64,000 bases of DNA from Fistulifera solaris. Taxonomy: Eukaryota > Bacillariophyta > Bacillariophyceae > Naviculales > Stauroneidaceae. Every line of letters starts with the position of its first letter. The stretch's first letter is position 1. Both the position numbers and the translations under genes were made by a program. Where the stretch lies: positions 434,001 to 498,000 of the forward strand of contig AP026153.1 of assembly GCA_030295235.1 (NCBI GenBank), given 5' to 3'. Below are positions 12,259-22,711 of the stretch, one piece after another. The notes beneath the pieces are model-generated. The model was not told where the DNA came from. It saw only the letters and a program-made list of their open reading frames with translations, and searched no databases.

Positions 12259-13347
12259 TTAATTGACCACATTGATGTATTCGCTTTCCGATGTGGCTCG
12301 CACAAAGGCTTTCATATTCTCTGCCGTCATGTCCACCAGTCGTTGTCGTGTTTCCAGACGCCGCCATCCCGTATGAGGTGACATCCATACATTGGGCAGT
12401 TGCCATAATTTCGAATCCGGAGGCGGCGGCTCGGTCGTGGTGACATCCAATCCAGCCGCTTGAATGACCCGTTCTTCCAAGCATTGTATGAGTTCCTCTT
12501 CATGACAGACACCCCCGCGACTGGTGTTAATGAGAAAGGCGGTGGGTTTCATCTGCTCCATTTGTTGATGACCGAACGATCTCCGTGTTTGGTCATTGAG
12601 AGGTGTGTGGAGACTGACGTAATCGGAATTTTGCAACAAATAATTGATATCGGTCGTGCACTCCACGTTCGGATGATTGTAAAGACTATGCCCCTCCGGT
12701 AAGGTGGGTTGACGACTACTGATAATGACTTTTTTCATTCCCAACGCCAACGCAATTTCCGCGACTTTAGTTCCAATGCGACCCGCGCCACCCACCAAAC
12801 CCAGTGTTTGATGTCCCACTTCATGCAACGGCAAAGTGAATGGACCCGTAAAGTTTGACCGATCGTTGTTTTGTAACATTCGTTGCTGATCAAACATACT
12901 GACGGCAAAATTCATCAAATACGTAATGGCCATGTGCGCGACGGCGTCGGTGGAATACGTCGGAACATTGCAAACGGGGATACCTTTGGATCGTGCGACG
13001 GCAATGGGCCAATTGTTGTATCCGGTACCGGCTTCACAAATGAGTCGTACTGAGGAAGGAAATTGTTCGACTACCGCGGCCGGAATGGCCATTTCTTTGG
13101 CCAAAACAATGGTGGGTTGATGTTGGTGCAGTAGTTGCAACATTTCATCCGCATCTCGAATAGCATCCACCCGATTCAAAACGACATTCTCACAAATCGA
13201 ATGCCACGAAGAAAAATCCAATTGTTGATCGTAATCCAAACGTGCCGCATTCAAAAAGAGAGCCGATGTTTCGTTTCGATGCTGTTTACTTGTTGACGTA
13301 AAAAAGCGTCGCGCGATTGATATCGTCGGCCGACGGCAAGCAATCAT
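12259..13347 (-). CDS. D-isomer-specific 2-hydroxyacid dehydrogenase, 362 aa
   Basis: An NAD(P)-dependent oxidoreductase acting on 2-hydroxy/2-keto acids. The Rossmann core opens with LGLVGGAGRIGTKVAEIA. The catalytic triad of the family is visible: Arg in INTSRGGV, Glu in DVTTTEPPPP and His in MSPHTGWR. The catalytic-domain substrate loop is CEAGTGYNNWPIAVARSKGI. The first 20 residues (MIACRRPTISIARRFFTSTS) are rich in Arg/Ser/Thr with no acidic residue, like a mitochondrial presequence. Single exon, intact, about 40 residues longer than bacterial relatives because of that leader. The exact substrate (glycerate, lactate or phosphoglycerate type) cannot be fixed; the NTSRGG...TEPPP context fits the glyoxylate/hydroxypyruvate or glycerate group better than the 3-phosphoglycerate type, which usually has a longer C-terminus. 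Confidence 0.92.
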   Translation of the reverse strand: MIACRRPTISIARRFFTSTSKQHRNETSALFLNAARLDYDQQLDFSSWHSICENVVLNRVDAIRDADEMLQLLHQHQPTIVLAKEMAIPAAVVEQFPSSVRLICEAGTGYNNWPIAVARSKGIPVCNVPTYSTDAVAHMAITYLMNFAVSMFDQQRMLQNNDRSNFTGPFTLPLHEVGHQTLGLVGGAGRIGTKVAEIALALGMKKVIISSRQPTLPEGHSLYNHPNVECTTDINYLLQNSDYVSLHTPLNDQTRRSFGHQQMEQMKPTAFLINTSRGGVCHEEELIQCLEERVIQAAGLDVTTTEPPPPDSKLWQLPNVWMSPHTGWRRLETRQRLVDMTAENMKAFVRATSESEYINVVN

Positions 13348-14299
13348 TATTGGCTTGTACTTTGTAGATGATTGCCGTCAAAGGAGATTAACTGAAGCGA
13401 AAGATCGATGAGTCGATGAAGATGGTTTGTACAGCTTTGTTGATCGCAATACTGGTAACAACAACGAGAAAATTTTTTATTTTTTGTCATTCCATCTCAT
13501 CGCGAAAGTGACGTCGACATACGTCACATATTTCATGACTGAAACCAGTCTTGTTGAAAACGGACAACACTGAGCTATGAGCTATAGTAACTATTTTTGT
13601 GCATCCTTTGTAAGGATTTTCAAACTGAAGATCGAGGATTGCAATGACAATAACGTAGGAAACATTTAGGAGCAGATCAAAGTCTCAATTTGTCAAACTG
13701 ACATCTTCTCTGGTCGGAACGCTGCTGGCGTTGAACAGGAAAAGCTCTCCAAATTAACCCGGGACTGACACTATGTCGAGTCGTCGGACAAGTACGCTTT
13801 GCGAGAGAGTAAAATTTGCAATGAACGCGATAAAAAATACAGAACATTATTCATTCAATATTTTTCATCTTACCTAGCTTCGAGCGATATAGAATCATAA
13901 GCCAAGTTTTATTTTAAAAAGATTTAGGACTTATATTGCTCGAAAAAAGCTCCGAGAGAGTTGCACTTTCCGTGGAAAGAAAGCAGCCCAATATGATTGC
14001 CGTGCAACACACGCAGCAATTTTTCGGCTCTTACTGCAAGGTGTTGCTGTTTGGATGGAGAAAAAACATATGTATCCTGGAGAGTAAAAATAACTACGTT
14101 GAAGGAACATTTTGAGAAGCCGGACACTGAAACAACTGAGGGAACTAGCAAAATGAAAGCCAAACAGCGAATGGGAGATGGCTCCTAACATTTGTCCGAA
14201 GCATCCTAGCTACAAATTAGAAAAACAAAGACAGCTTGCATTTCATACGCAGCAACTCACGAAAACGCGCTTAAATACGAAAGAGACAGTGCTTTGGGA
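13348..14299. other. Intergenic; one dispersed dyad repeat
   Basis: This holds the promoter side of the dehydrogenase gene and a dispersed repeat copy at 13534-13592 (CATGACTG, CAGTC, then GAAAACGGACAACACT and CTATAGTA). No coding region is supported; short frames near 13.9-14.2 kb have no domain. Confidence 0.5.
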
Positions 14300-15587
14300 T
14301 TATTGGAAACCGAACATAGAGTTTACGTACGAAATCACGCTTGAATGATGCAGCACTCGGTAGGGAGAACTGTGTTCAACGAAACTAAAAGCGGAAAGGA
14401 CGGGGGCTGATGGCGTTTCGTCATTGATTTCGTTCCAAAATTCCCAGGTATACTCAGTGCCTTTTTCTTTCATAGCTTTTGCGACGAGCATCGCCTTTGC
14501 TGCAATCTTGGCGCTTACGTCAAATTACCGATGGCTTTGTATGAAAGTGCGGTGGTCATATACGCGCTAGGAGAAAAGATGTTCACTGCCATGTAATTCT
14601 CTCCACGTTGAATGCACAGAGGATAATGCTTCATCTGATAATGGCATTCTTGTTCGCCTCTGAACATCTCATTTCGCTGGTCCAGTGCCATTTCATCTGG
14701 CACAGAGAAGCGTCGATTCAGCATTTCGTGAGAGTACGACCGCATCCGCCCCATTTTCCAAGTTTCGTGTGCATTTCGGCAATTCGCAGGTAAATTGCAA
14801 CCAAGTCTGGCTTGCACATGGCGCCGCATTTGGGATCGAGATTTTCCTTTTTGCTTCTTCTGACGGTTGAGGTTTGAGCGTAACATTTCGCTGCTAGGTC
14901 CACAATTTTGACACAGTTTTCAGCCTCCGGAAGAGCCTTCTGTAAGACAGTCAATGCAGCATTGTGATCACCGAGCATGCTCAAAAGTTGAGCTCGATCT
15001 AGCAAGAACGTATGCTTCAGAACTGGATGACCTGTCGCCACACACTTTTTCGACCAAAAGCCAGAGCTTCAGACAACATGGCATTTCGTTCTTTTTCTGA
15101 CAAATTGCCTATTTCAACACGTGCAATAGTAGCAACGACTTTCGCCTTGGAAGACTGGATCATGTCAGGCATCGGGCCGGGGCAACGAGGGCAGATATTG
15201 TACTCCGTGCCTTTCGACATATAGCGGTCCCCTTGAAATTGGAGTAGACAAGGCAGCGCGGCGTGCTTGCAGTTGCTGCACGCAACCGGGTCAATGGCTG
15301 CTTCTCCCAAGCAGATTCACGCAAGCAACAGCCGGTCCTGAGCTCGCAACTGTTGTTCCCGTGAACACTTTGCCCGTCGGACTCGCGTTTGCAAGAGGAA
15401 CCAACCTATTCAAAGTCGCGGTTGTGAACTGACAAATTGGCTTGTGAAACTTCCAATGAGCTTTCTGACAGTCTCTGTTGCAGTAAAAGGCCAAGTTGCA
15501 GCCCGAGCACCGCTTCTTCGGGTGTTGCTGCCCGCAGTGTTGCGCATCACACGTAATGAACTGTTGTAATGTACTGAAGTCCGCCAT
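14300..15587 (-). pseudogene. MYND zinc-finger/TPR-like protein, several frame breaks
   Basis: Residues 13-51 form a MYND finger: C-x-x-x-x-C (CDAQHC), then KKRCSGCNLAFYC, CQKAHWKFHKPIC, so all the zinc ligands are present. Downstream pieces resemble the helical C-terminal part of diatom MYND proteins (LLDRAQLLSMLGDHNAALTV; YLRIAEMHTKLGK; IAAKAMLVAKAMKEKGTEYT). These lie in five pieces over 1.3 kb. The junctions fall near 15306 (one base too many), 15046-15050, 14754-14757 and 14522 (each one base short, in an A or T run). A short intron could explain the first junction, but I could not fit one for the others. There are no in-frame stops inside the pieces. It is called a pseudogene because of the number of breaks; assembly error is the main alternative. 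Confidence 0.62.
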
Positions 15588-16654
15588 GTTACTCAGCGAT
15601 AGGTCTTGCGAGATTTAGAGGACGTTGTTCTATCGTAAGGAAGAAGTGATTGCTTCTTTCAAGTTCTGAAGCTCAAATAAAAGGTTTGATGCGGTCGTCG
15701 ATCAATGGCAATGCTCTATTATCCACGGCGGCCTTTTCTTGCGCTTCTTTGACTAAAGCTAAAAATGCCACGTACTACACTTTTGATGAGTGTAAGGTTT
15801 GAAGGGTCATTGATGCATCAACAAGAAAAAAAGATCCGACAAGCGTTCCGACTCCCACCCCGTGAAGCTATGGGCGAAATCAGGTAGTTTTGGCAATGTT
15901 TTTCTGTGTTATTAGGCTTACAGCAGCGAATAATCCGCTTTTGTTTGGTTGCGTTCAAATAAGAGCTCGCGGAAACAAAATCGCCTATATCGCGTTTAGC
16001 AGGTCTTTATATGCGACTTGCCGCTGTTATCACCGTCTTCCTGGATACAGTTGATGATGATTGCATATCGTTTGCTACGTTCCGTTACCGAATTCGTCTG
16101 CAATAGCGCGTGAAACGGAGAGTTTGATTGCTAAATCGTTTCACTTGTCGGGACTGCAATTTTGTCGATGAAACACAAGCGCTATGCCCTTACAGCCTCA
16201 CGCTAGCAAAATCTAGAAAGGCGAGAGTTTGTTTTGCTTCTCTCTTATTAGCTACATTAGCAACAGCAAAAGTTTTCGATAATACCAGGTATCCAAAAGT
16301 AAATGCTTTATTCGCCTCTCTAGCTCTCTAGAGGGGGCTCACGGGAGACCGGTAGGGTCAGGGTTAAAATTCAAAGGGCACAAGACAAAACAGTTTACAA
16401 GACAGTAAACTAGCCAAATGAAGATAAGCTCCAACCTTGATGTTGCCTGTGCGTTAGATCGCACGAGCTTGGCGCATGCGCCCCGGACTGCAAACAGACG
16501 CAAATGATGAGCATACGCGGCGGCGAAAACGATGAAAACAAAAACTTCATTCATAGTCGTCTTTCGTCGCTTCTCATCAATACAACAATCCCTTCGTCTA
16601 ATAAGATAGTAGCATCACAACCTATTCAAAATCGTTATTTAATAAAGCTATATC
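15588..16654. other. Divergent intergenic region
   Basis: This separates the MYND gene (minus) from lumazine synthase (plus) and must hold both promoters. I see no gene, RNA or repeat that I can support. Confidence 0.45.
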
Positions 16655-17470
16655 ATGATGTTTCAGTGTACGAAGTCACTTCTGTTTTCTTGCTTACTTA
16701 TGGCCTCCTCTATTCAGGCGTTTGTAGTGCAAACGCCGTTGCTATCCCTCAAAGACTGCACTTCAGGTATGACGAAGGTGTTGTTGAAGAGGAGAGAAGA
16801 TAGAATTGAAAAAGAACAGCAAAAAGTCGCAGTATAATTGCTGTGAGTCGGTTCTTTTCTGTGTCGATTTTCGTCTCACTCATTGTTTATCTTACAGGCC
16901 GCCGACTCCGACGTTTCTTTCGACAATTTGGACGGTTCCCAAATGCGCATTGGAATCATCAAGACCCGTTGGAATGAAGAACACGTCAACAATTTGGTAG
17001 CAGGCATTAAGAAGGGACTAAAAGAATGCAAAGTTAGTGACACGAACATTTTCGAAACATCGGTACCCGGATCTTTCGAATTGCCCATGGCCGCCCGCTT
17101 CCTGGCCTTGACGGGGACATGCGATGCCATTATTACGACCGGCGTTCTCATCAAGGGCGATACGATGCATTTTGAATTCATTGCCGATGCTGTCGCCAAG
17201 GGCATTATGAACATTGGATTGCAAACCTCGACGCCCGTCGTGTTTGGTGTTTTGACCTGTCAAAATGAACAGCAAGTCAAAGATCGTAGTACGGGTGACA
17301 ACAACCACGGGTACGATTGGGGTAAAACGGCAGTCGAAATGGCGTTGCTCCGCACGGAGGCGTTGGGTGGTAAGAAGGGAGAAGAATCGAAGGAAATGTT
17401 GGCGGCCATGGGTTTCGGTAAAGCGGATGAGGATAGTGCGAGCAAAGAGAAGAAGAGTGCTTTCTTCTAG
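16655..17470 (+). CDS. ribH: 6,7-dimethyl-8-ribityllumazine synthase, plastid-targeted, about 249 aa
   Basis: Catalyses the penultimate step of riboflavin synthesis, joining the ribityl-amino-uracil and the 3,4-dihydroxybutanone phosphate. Family motifs in exon 2: TRWNEEHVNNLVAG, ETSVPGSFELPMAARFLA, GVLIKGDTMHFEFIADAVAKG (with the catalytic-loop His) and LTCQNEQQVKDRS. Exon 1 (16655-16831) encodes a hydrophobic signal (LLFSCLLMASSIQAFVV), with a cleavage region resembling the diatom plastid A-F motif and then a basic transit-like stretch. Intron 16832-16897 (66 bases) separates the targeting exon from the enzyme and keeps the frame. The C-terminal extension (about 35 residues, Lys/Glu/Ser-rich) is longer than in bacteria. 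Plastid location is inferred from the leader. Confidence 0.93.
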
Positions 17471-17565
17471 GTTTTCACCACACTTGACGATCAATGACGC
17501 GGTTACTTTCTCTTTAGTCTAGGAGTGCGACTCTGCTAGTACTAGGCATGACTATTATCTTAGAG

Positions 17566-18936
17566 TTATTGCTGCTTTTGTAGAAACTGGGCACTCGTCT
17601 TTCCGTCCCAAAAAAGACTATCCACGCTCTGCACCGCTGCGGCATCAATTTCCTCCAAACCACGTACTTTGGCCAGTTGCATGGCCGGCGTCAGTAATTG
17701 TACTGCAAATCGCAAACTCGTACGGACGCCGATCTGTGTTAACAGATCCAACGCCTCGGGCTGCATCTTCAACTGCTCCGTTTGGGCGCGTGTCGAAAGA
17801 ATTTGTTGCAGTTCCGCGGCTTCGTATGGTCGCGTCGGGACAATCAACAAACGATCCAAAAAGTCGGCCGGAATGCCGTGCGGACTGATCAAACCATCGG
17901 CATTGCGAATTTGCGTCATGCCCCGGTTGGTGGCCAACACCAGAATGGGTGACAGTGGTGATTCCAAACTGCGATGCAAAAACGTAAAGGCCTCCAAATC
18001 CAACATGTGAACTTCATCGAGAAACAAAACACCCGGAACAAATTCGGCAACCCCGTCGGCAATGTATTTCTGTACAACTTTATTGATTTCTTGGCGTAAC
18101 TTGTCTGTGATTTCGGTCTTTTTTGGTTTCTGCAACGATGACAACAACGTCGAAACATCGCGGGGACCCGCCGATGGATGTGCGTTGGCGACATCCAGGT
18201 CATGCAAGGTGACGTCTTGGACGACTTGTCGTTTCTTGTGAACTTCACCTTTCGGTAAAGCCACGTATTCTTCTGCCTCCAAGTCAAACTCGGTTGCAAA
18301 ACTATCCGATCGTCCTACTCGCTTCACCGCGCCTGAATTCGCTTCAATATAAATGACATCACCCACGACTACCTTCTCTTTTTGCAATGCATCGTACATG
18401 GTCGGATCCAATTGCAATGTTTTCGTTCCTTTGGTCGTCTTTAAGGTCAACACCACATGACTAATCGTTCGTCCGTACGCTTGCAAGGCATCTTGAGTCT
18501 CCTGTACGGTCAATTCCGTGACTTCTCCTTCGTACACTTCTTTCGTTTCCCGAATCCGCAAACCCATGGCTTGTCGAAAATGTTCCGCCAAGACGGCCGT
18601 CGCCGACACTTCCTGGCTGTACACCCGCGACGCCGCCAACGCACAAAAGGGAACACTCGGTCCCAGTTGCTTCGCCAGGGCCAGTGCTAACGCCGTTTTG
18701 CCACTCCCGGGTGGACCGACGAGCATGAGAGCACGTCCTGCCACACGTTGTTTTTGGATCAAGTCGGCCCACAAACTGAGAGCTTCTCGCGCCGCCGTTT
18801 GTCCCGTAAGACCACACGCATCGCCATCGAGCCCGCGAATGTGCGAATGCGCGGCAATGCGGTTTGTTTCGCCCGAATTATTTTTGTTTTTGTTGGAAGC
18901 TAGTGTTACGGGAGGTCGTTTCGGAGCGTCGGACAT
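17566..18936 (-). CDS. RUVBL1: RuvB-like AAA+ ATPase 1 (pontin), 456 aa
   Basis: A subunit of the RUVBL1/2 hexamer that works in INO80/SWR1 chromatin remodelling, R2TP chaperoning and snoRNP assembly. Walker A is [19 protein letters not shown] (about residue 73) and Walker B is [15 protein letters not shown] (about 300). The RUVBL-specific insertion domain is present ([46 protein letters not shown]). Sensor and arginine-finger regions ([21 protein letters not shown]) are intact. GRSD with [11 protein letters not shown], plus IASHSH-like AAHSHIRGL at the N-terminus, match RUVBL1 rather than RUVBL2. The length matches the family, and it is a single exon with no break. It lies tail-to-tail with lumazine synthase (stops 96 bases apart). 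Confidence 0.96.
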   Translation of the reverse strand: MSDAPKRPPVTLASNKNKNNSGETNRIAAHSHIRGLDGDACGLTGQTAAREALSLWADLIQKQRVAGRALMLVGPPGSGKTALALALAKQLGPSVPFCALAASRVYSQEVSATAVLAEHFRQAMGLRIRETKEVYEGEVTELTVQETQDALQAYGRTISHVVLTLKTTKGTKTLQLDPTMYDALQKEKVVVGDVIYIEANSGAVKRVGRSDSFATEFDLEAEEYVALPKGEVHKKRQVVQDVTLHDLDVANAHPSAGPRDVSTLLSSLQKPKKTEITDKLRQEINKVVQKYIADGVAEFVPGVLFLDEVHMLDLEAFTFLHRSLESPLSPILVLATNRGMTQIRNADGLISPHGIPADFLDRLLIVPTRPYEAAELQQILSTRAQTEQLKMQPEALDLLTQIGVRTSLRFAVQLLTPAMQLAKVRGLEEIDAAAVQSVDSLFWDGKTSAQFLQKQQ

Positions 18937-19688
18937 GTTTATGGAGGCTGCGTGCGGATACTTCTCAAATGTGATACTACTGGGGTTGCGCTAAAAATGC
19001 CTAAATATGAACTGTCTTCCAGTTAGAAGGCTCTCTCACTGAATAAATTACAAAGTAGGCAGATTCAAGCAACAAGAAGTGCAAGAGATGAGAATTGCAG
19101 CAGCAACAAGAGGAAAAAACAAAAAAGATCTTCGCATGTTTTTGCGGCGCGCGGATTGGACGTGGGTCTCTTGGTCTGTCGAGCGTGCGCTCTTTCATTT
19201 TGAACTTAAGGATGGAAATACTGTGAGAAGTCGATCGCCTTCGGCCTTCTTTCACAAGTACTTTGGGCACACTGTGCGTGACGTGGTTCCTGCGAAATGG
19301 GTCATTTAGGCCGTTGCTTCAACTGAACTTACACTATTTCCTATACAGAACCAACTAAAGTTGAACTTTAAGCAACAAGGCCAACGTCAGGTCATTCTCA
19401 TCTCTCATCATCTCAATCAATCGGCATTCTGCTGTTTCTCGAAACGGACACAGGATGAAAAGCGTTGTGCGAAAAGAAAAAATACAACAATAATAGAACA
19501 ATGCAACGACAACAACAGATACATGTAATACTAAGATGCTTTCTATGTTATGATGCTTGACTACGATCCAGCACGAAAAAGGCGAACGCATTCCCCCTGC
19601 GTGTCCAACAGGAAAGACGAACGAGCGATTAGTGGAATTCTTCGGCTTCAAGCAAACTGCTGAAAAATATCCGGTTGCATTAATGCGC
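18937..19688. other. Intergenic between RUVBL1 and the GAF-ankyrin gene
   Basis: This holds the RUVBL1 promoter and the 3' end of the GAF-ankyrin gene, both on the minus strand. No gene or repeat is supported. Confidence 0.45.
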
Positions 19689-21062
19689 TCAAGTGATGTC
19701 GATGATCGAAGAGGAATCTCCTCCAAATGATCCAATCACCTGGACGGGCGTATTGAAAGGGGTAAAGCCTCGTTTGTCGGCAATGAGAAAGAGAGACGGA
19801 TCACGAGCAATGATCCAGGAGCAAATCTCGAGTTGGGGTTCGGGATTCCAACAAGCATCGTGCAACGGCGTGCGGCCATAATCATCACGCACACGGACGG
19901 AAAGTTCGACCTCGCTCATTAAAAACTGGGCCATGTCACGAAAACCTCGCCGACAAGCCAAATTCAGTAGGCCTTCACCAAATCGATTGTAACAATCCAG
20001 TGCGGCCTTACCTTGTTGTTGAAAGAAGTCACGTAGCTTAGCAACATCATTGCTGCGAGCAATTGTTGTAACCTCGACGGTGTAAGCTTTCATTTGATCT
20101 TCCGTGATAACCGGGAAAAAGTCTTTGAGTTCGAGGCAAGGCTTAACTTGGAGTTTCTGACAGAACATTGCTTCAATCAAGTCGGCAAGGAAAGCATCGG
20201 GGTGTACATTAGCAACAGATGGATCAGGGAGCGATCGAGAGGAGATCGAGACCTGACAGGAGTTTCTCAGTGTGGGCGGCGAAGGCGATCGGGACTTTTC
20301 GGCTTTCAGTGAAACCAAGTCGCTGTTGCTGCTTCGTTTCTTCATGTTGGTACATGAATTTGTTGTTACTTTCGATTCCCCGGACTCACGTCGCTGAATG
20401 AGATATTGCATAGTCTCTTGCGCCTTTTGCATGAGGTACTCTTTGTCACCATCAGAGAGACCTTCGGGCCGAGCTTTGTTATCTGCAACAAAGAAAGCAC
20501 CAAGACGATAGCCCTCGGGAGAAACCAGCGGAACTCCTGCATACCATCGTACTTTCGGGAACGCTGTCACCAGAGGATTCTCGCGAAAGCGATTGTCTTC
20601 CAGAGTATCACACACTTCGAACATCGGATCTAGATTCAGAATAGTGTGTGCACAAAAGGCATGATCTCTGGCAACCTCTTTGAAAAGAATTTCACGACCA
20701 GGCGCCGATGCTGTTGATTTGTACCACTGGCGACCGAGATCGATAAAGCTCACGTGAGCCCAGGATGCATCAAAATGTTTCCGTACCGTCTCTGTCAGTG
20801 AATCGAATGCTATTTCGTTATCAGTTTCCAGAATTTGAAAGCTGCGAAGGTTCTCCAGTCGCGCTGCTTCATTCTCGATCGATTGCGGAAGCGAATTGGA
20901 AATGTCCGGGCATTCTAGTCGCCATGAGGACTGCGATCGATCCTTCAAATCACCCTTTTCTTGCTGTATTGAACTCAAATCCATCTTTTGAATGGCTTCT
21001 GTAAGCTCTTCGGTGGAGTCAAAGTCCAATACAGAAGGATACTTTGTTTTGGGGACGCCCAT
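19689..21062 (-). CDS. GAF domain plus ankyrin repeats, 457 aa
   Basis: The GAF domain spans about residues 75-235: NLRSFQILETDNEIAFDSLT, the WAHVSFIDLGRQWYKS strand, FCAHTILNLDPMFEVCDTL and VRWYAGVPLVSPEGYRLGAF. After a serine-rich linker come two or three ankyrin repeats near the C-terminus (GEGLLNLACRRGFRDMAQFL; YGRTPLHDACWNPEPQLEIC; GFTPFN). Free-standing GAF domains of this type bind small ligands or chromophores, and the ankyrins suggest a partner protein; no kinase or output domain is present. I start at ATG 21062 (MGVPKTKYPS); the frame stays open to 21368 upstream, but that stretch reads like non-coding sequence. Intact single exon. A role in light or redox sensing would be speculation. 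Confidence 0.82.
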   Translation of the reverse strand: MGVPKTKYPSVLDFDSTEELTEAIQKMDLSSIQQEKGDLKDRSQSSWRLECPDISNSLPQSIENEAARLENLRSFQILETDNEIAFDSLTETVRKHFDASWAHVSFIDLGRQWYKSTASAPGREILFKEVARDHAFCAHTILNLDPMFEVCDTLEDNRFRENPLVTAFPKVRWYAGVPLVSPEGYRLGAFFVADNKARPEGLSDGDKEYLMQKAQETMQYLIQRRESGESKVTTNSCTNMKKRSSNSDLVSLKAEKSRSPSPPTLRNSCQVSISSRSLPDPSVANVHPDAFLADLIEAMFCQKLQVKPCLELKDFFPVITEDQMKAYTVEVTTIARSNDVAKLRDFFQQQGKAALDCYNRFGEGLLNLACRRGFRDMAQFLMSEVELSVRVRDDYGRTPLHDACWNPEPQLEICSWIIARDPSLFLIADKRGFTPFNTPVQVIGSFGGDSSSIIDIT

Positions 21063-22711
21063 TGTGCTTGTGTTGCTTCGAGTTGTTGCAAAGAACGTTT
21101 CGTAGTCCCTGACGCTTTCGTGAATTGTGACCGTAAAGGCTCGATGAATTGGAATCGATTTACAGAAGGGGAGATGACGGAGGCGCTCTATAAAATAGCA
21201 AGTAAAGTGATAATAACCCCGCTTTCTGCACTCTCTGATGCAATCGTTCGACGAACCAACAGACCTTTTCTTTGAACAAGCCACGGCAGCAACAACAGAC
21301 TGACCACAAAAAAAAGGACGACGACATGCACCCCAAAGCTCATTCTCGTTAACAACCAAACGCGCCACCTCGCATACTTGCGGGGTCTCTCCCGCTCTGA
21401 CTCAACATTCTTTTTCTGACATGGTAAAATCCTGGCGAAGGACAGATGGCTTTCACTTTCTAGCTCACAGTGCAGAAATGGTTTGTCCTCCCTTCTCTGC
21501 TTTCTGTCCCTGTCAGACACGGCGAAGGGCGCGTGCCGTGCGCGTGTGACGTCGCACTCGTCGGGGTTGACAAAGAAAACAGGCTGCCCTTCGGAGTTTC
21601 TTCCAATTTCATTGGCTGGAAGAAAGAATGGCTTCGGAGGAGCTGGGCTGTATCCCTCAAATAGTACATTGCATTTGCAATCTTAGTCTTGTCTGCACTT
21701 GGCGCATGAATGAATCTAACACACACAGGATATCATCAAAGCATGTTCATCTTGCCTTGATGATTGTTATTGGCGGGCAAAAGACCGACAAGTCAAGCGC
21801 GAAATGAGGAAGGTTAGTCTAAGTTCAAACCCGATTCATTAGTCTAGTCCGTTCGTATCGAGCGAAATGAGCGCCTACGCCCAACCAATCAGGCATTACT
21901 TTACTTCGAGGACTTAAATCCAAGAGATGAGATGCAAGTCGTAAGATAACAGCTTAGCGTTGCTTAACAAAGAGAGTCCTTTCTTTGTATTTTGGTCCTA
22001 GCTACGGTACGGGACGAAGCAAAGACGAAGCGGAGTAAATTCAAGGCGTAATACAAAAATCCACTGCAAAAGACAATGACGGGTAGACGACACAGAGATC
22101 TTTCGAAGTAGAGGTTGACACAGATTGTCTCCATATTGATAAGAGGATTGCGATGAGTCTCAACAAAGGAGATCACTAACTCAATTATTATTTCTGTTAG
22201 GCAGTTAGGTAGCTCCGTATTTTACGAATTCTGGTAAGGTTTCAGGTTAACACCCTAAAAACCCTCTTTGCTTGGTACTATTTGATTTCAAGTACCGGTA
22301 CTTTTGACTTGAGGAGAGAACAAAATGACATTTGCAGCGACACGGAACAGTACATCCGTTTTCCATAATCCATAATCCATAATCCCTAAGCCTTTCCCCT
22401 TTCCCCTTTCCCAAATAACTTTGAAGGAATAATGTCGGACATTGTGAATTGTGACTTGTGACATTCTCAATTTCACTATTGTAATTCGATATTGTAAGAT
22501 GAATGACCTAATGACTATGACGTAATTTTTGCAAAATTGCAATACTCCGATTTGTGACTCTTGCGTGACTTTGTGGGCATTCGTGTCGCGTAGCTATTTT
22601 TTGTTCGAAACGAAACAAGCAAAACACACACCATCCGCCAACCTTTGTTGCTTGCTTGTATTATTGCTAGCGCTCTTTCAAATAGGACAACATATTCAGT
22701 GTTAACGCGAC
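21063..22711. other. Divergent intergenic region with simple repeats
   Basis: Upstream of both the GAF-ankyrin gene and the glycosyltransferase gene. It contains simple tandem runs at about 22366-22410: CCATAATC repeated about three times, then CCTTTCC-type units. No gene is supported. Confidence 0.5.

Noticed and set aside
21820-21860. Possible tRNA T-arm-like sequence (GTTCAAACC)
   Set aside because: No matching acceptor, D-arm or anticodon stem around it.
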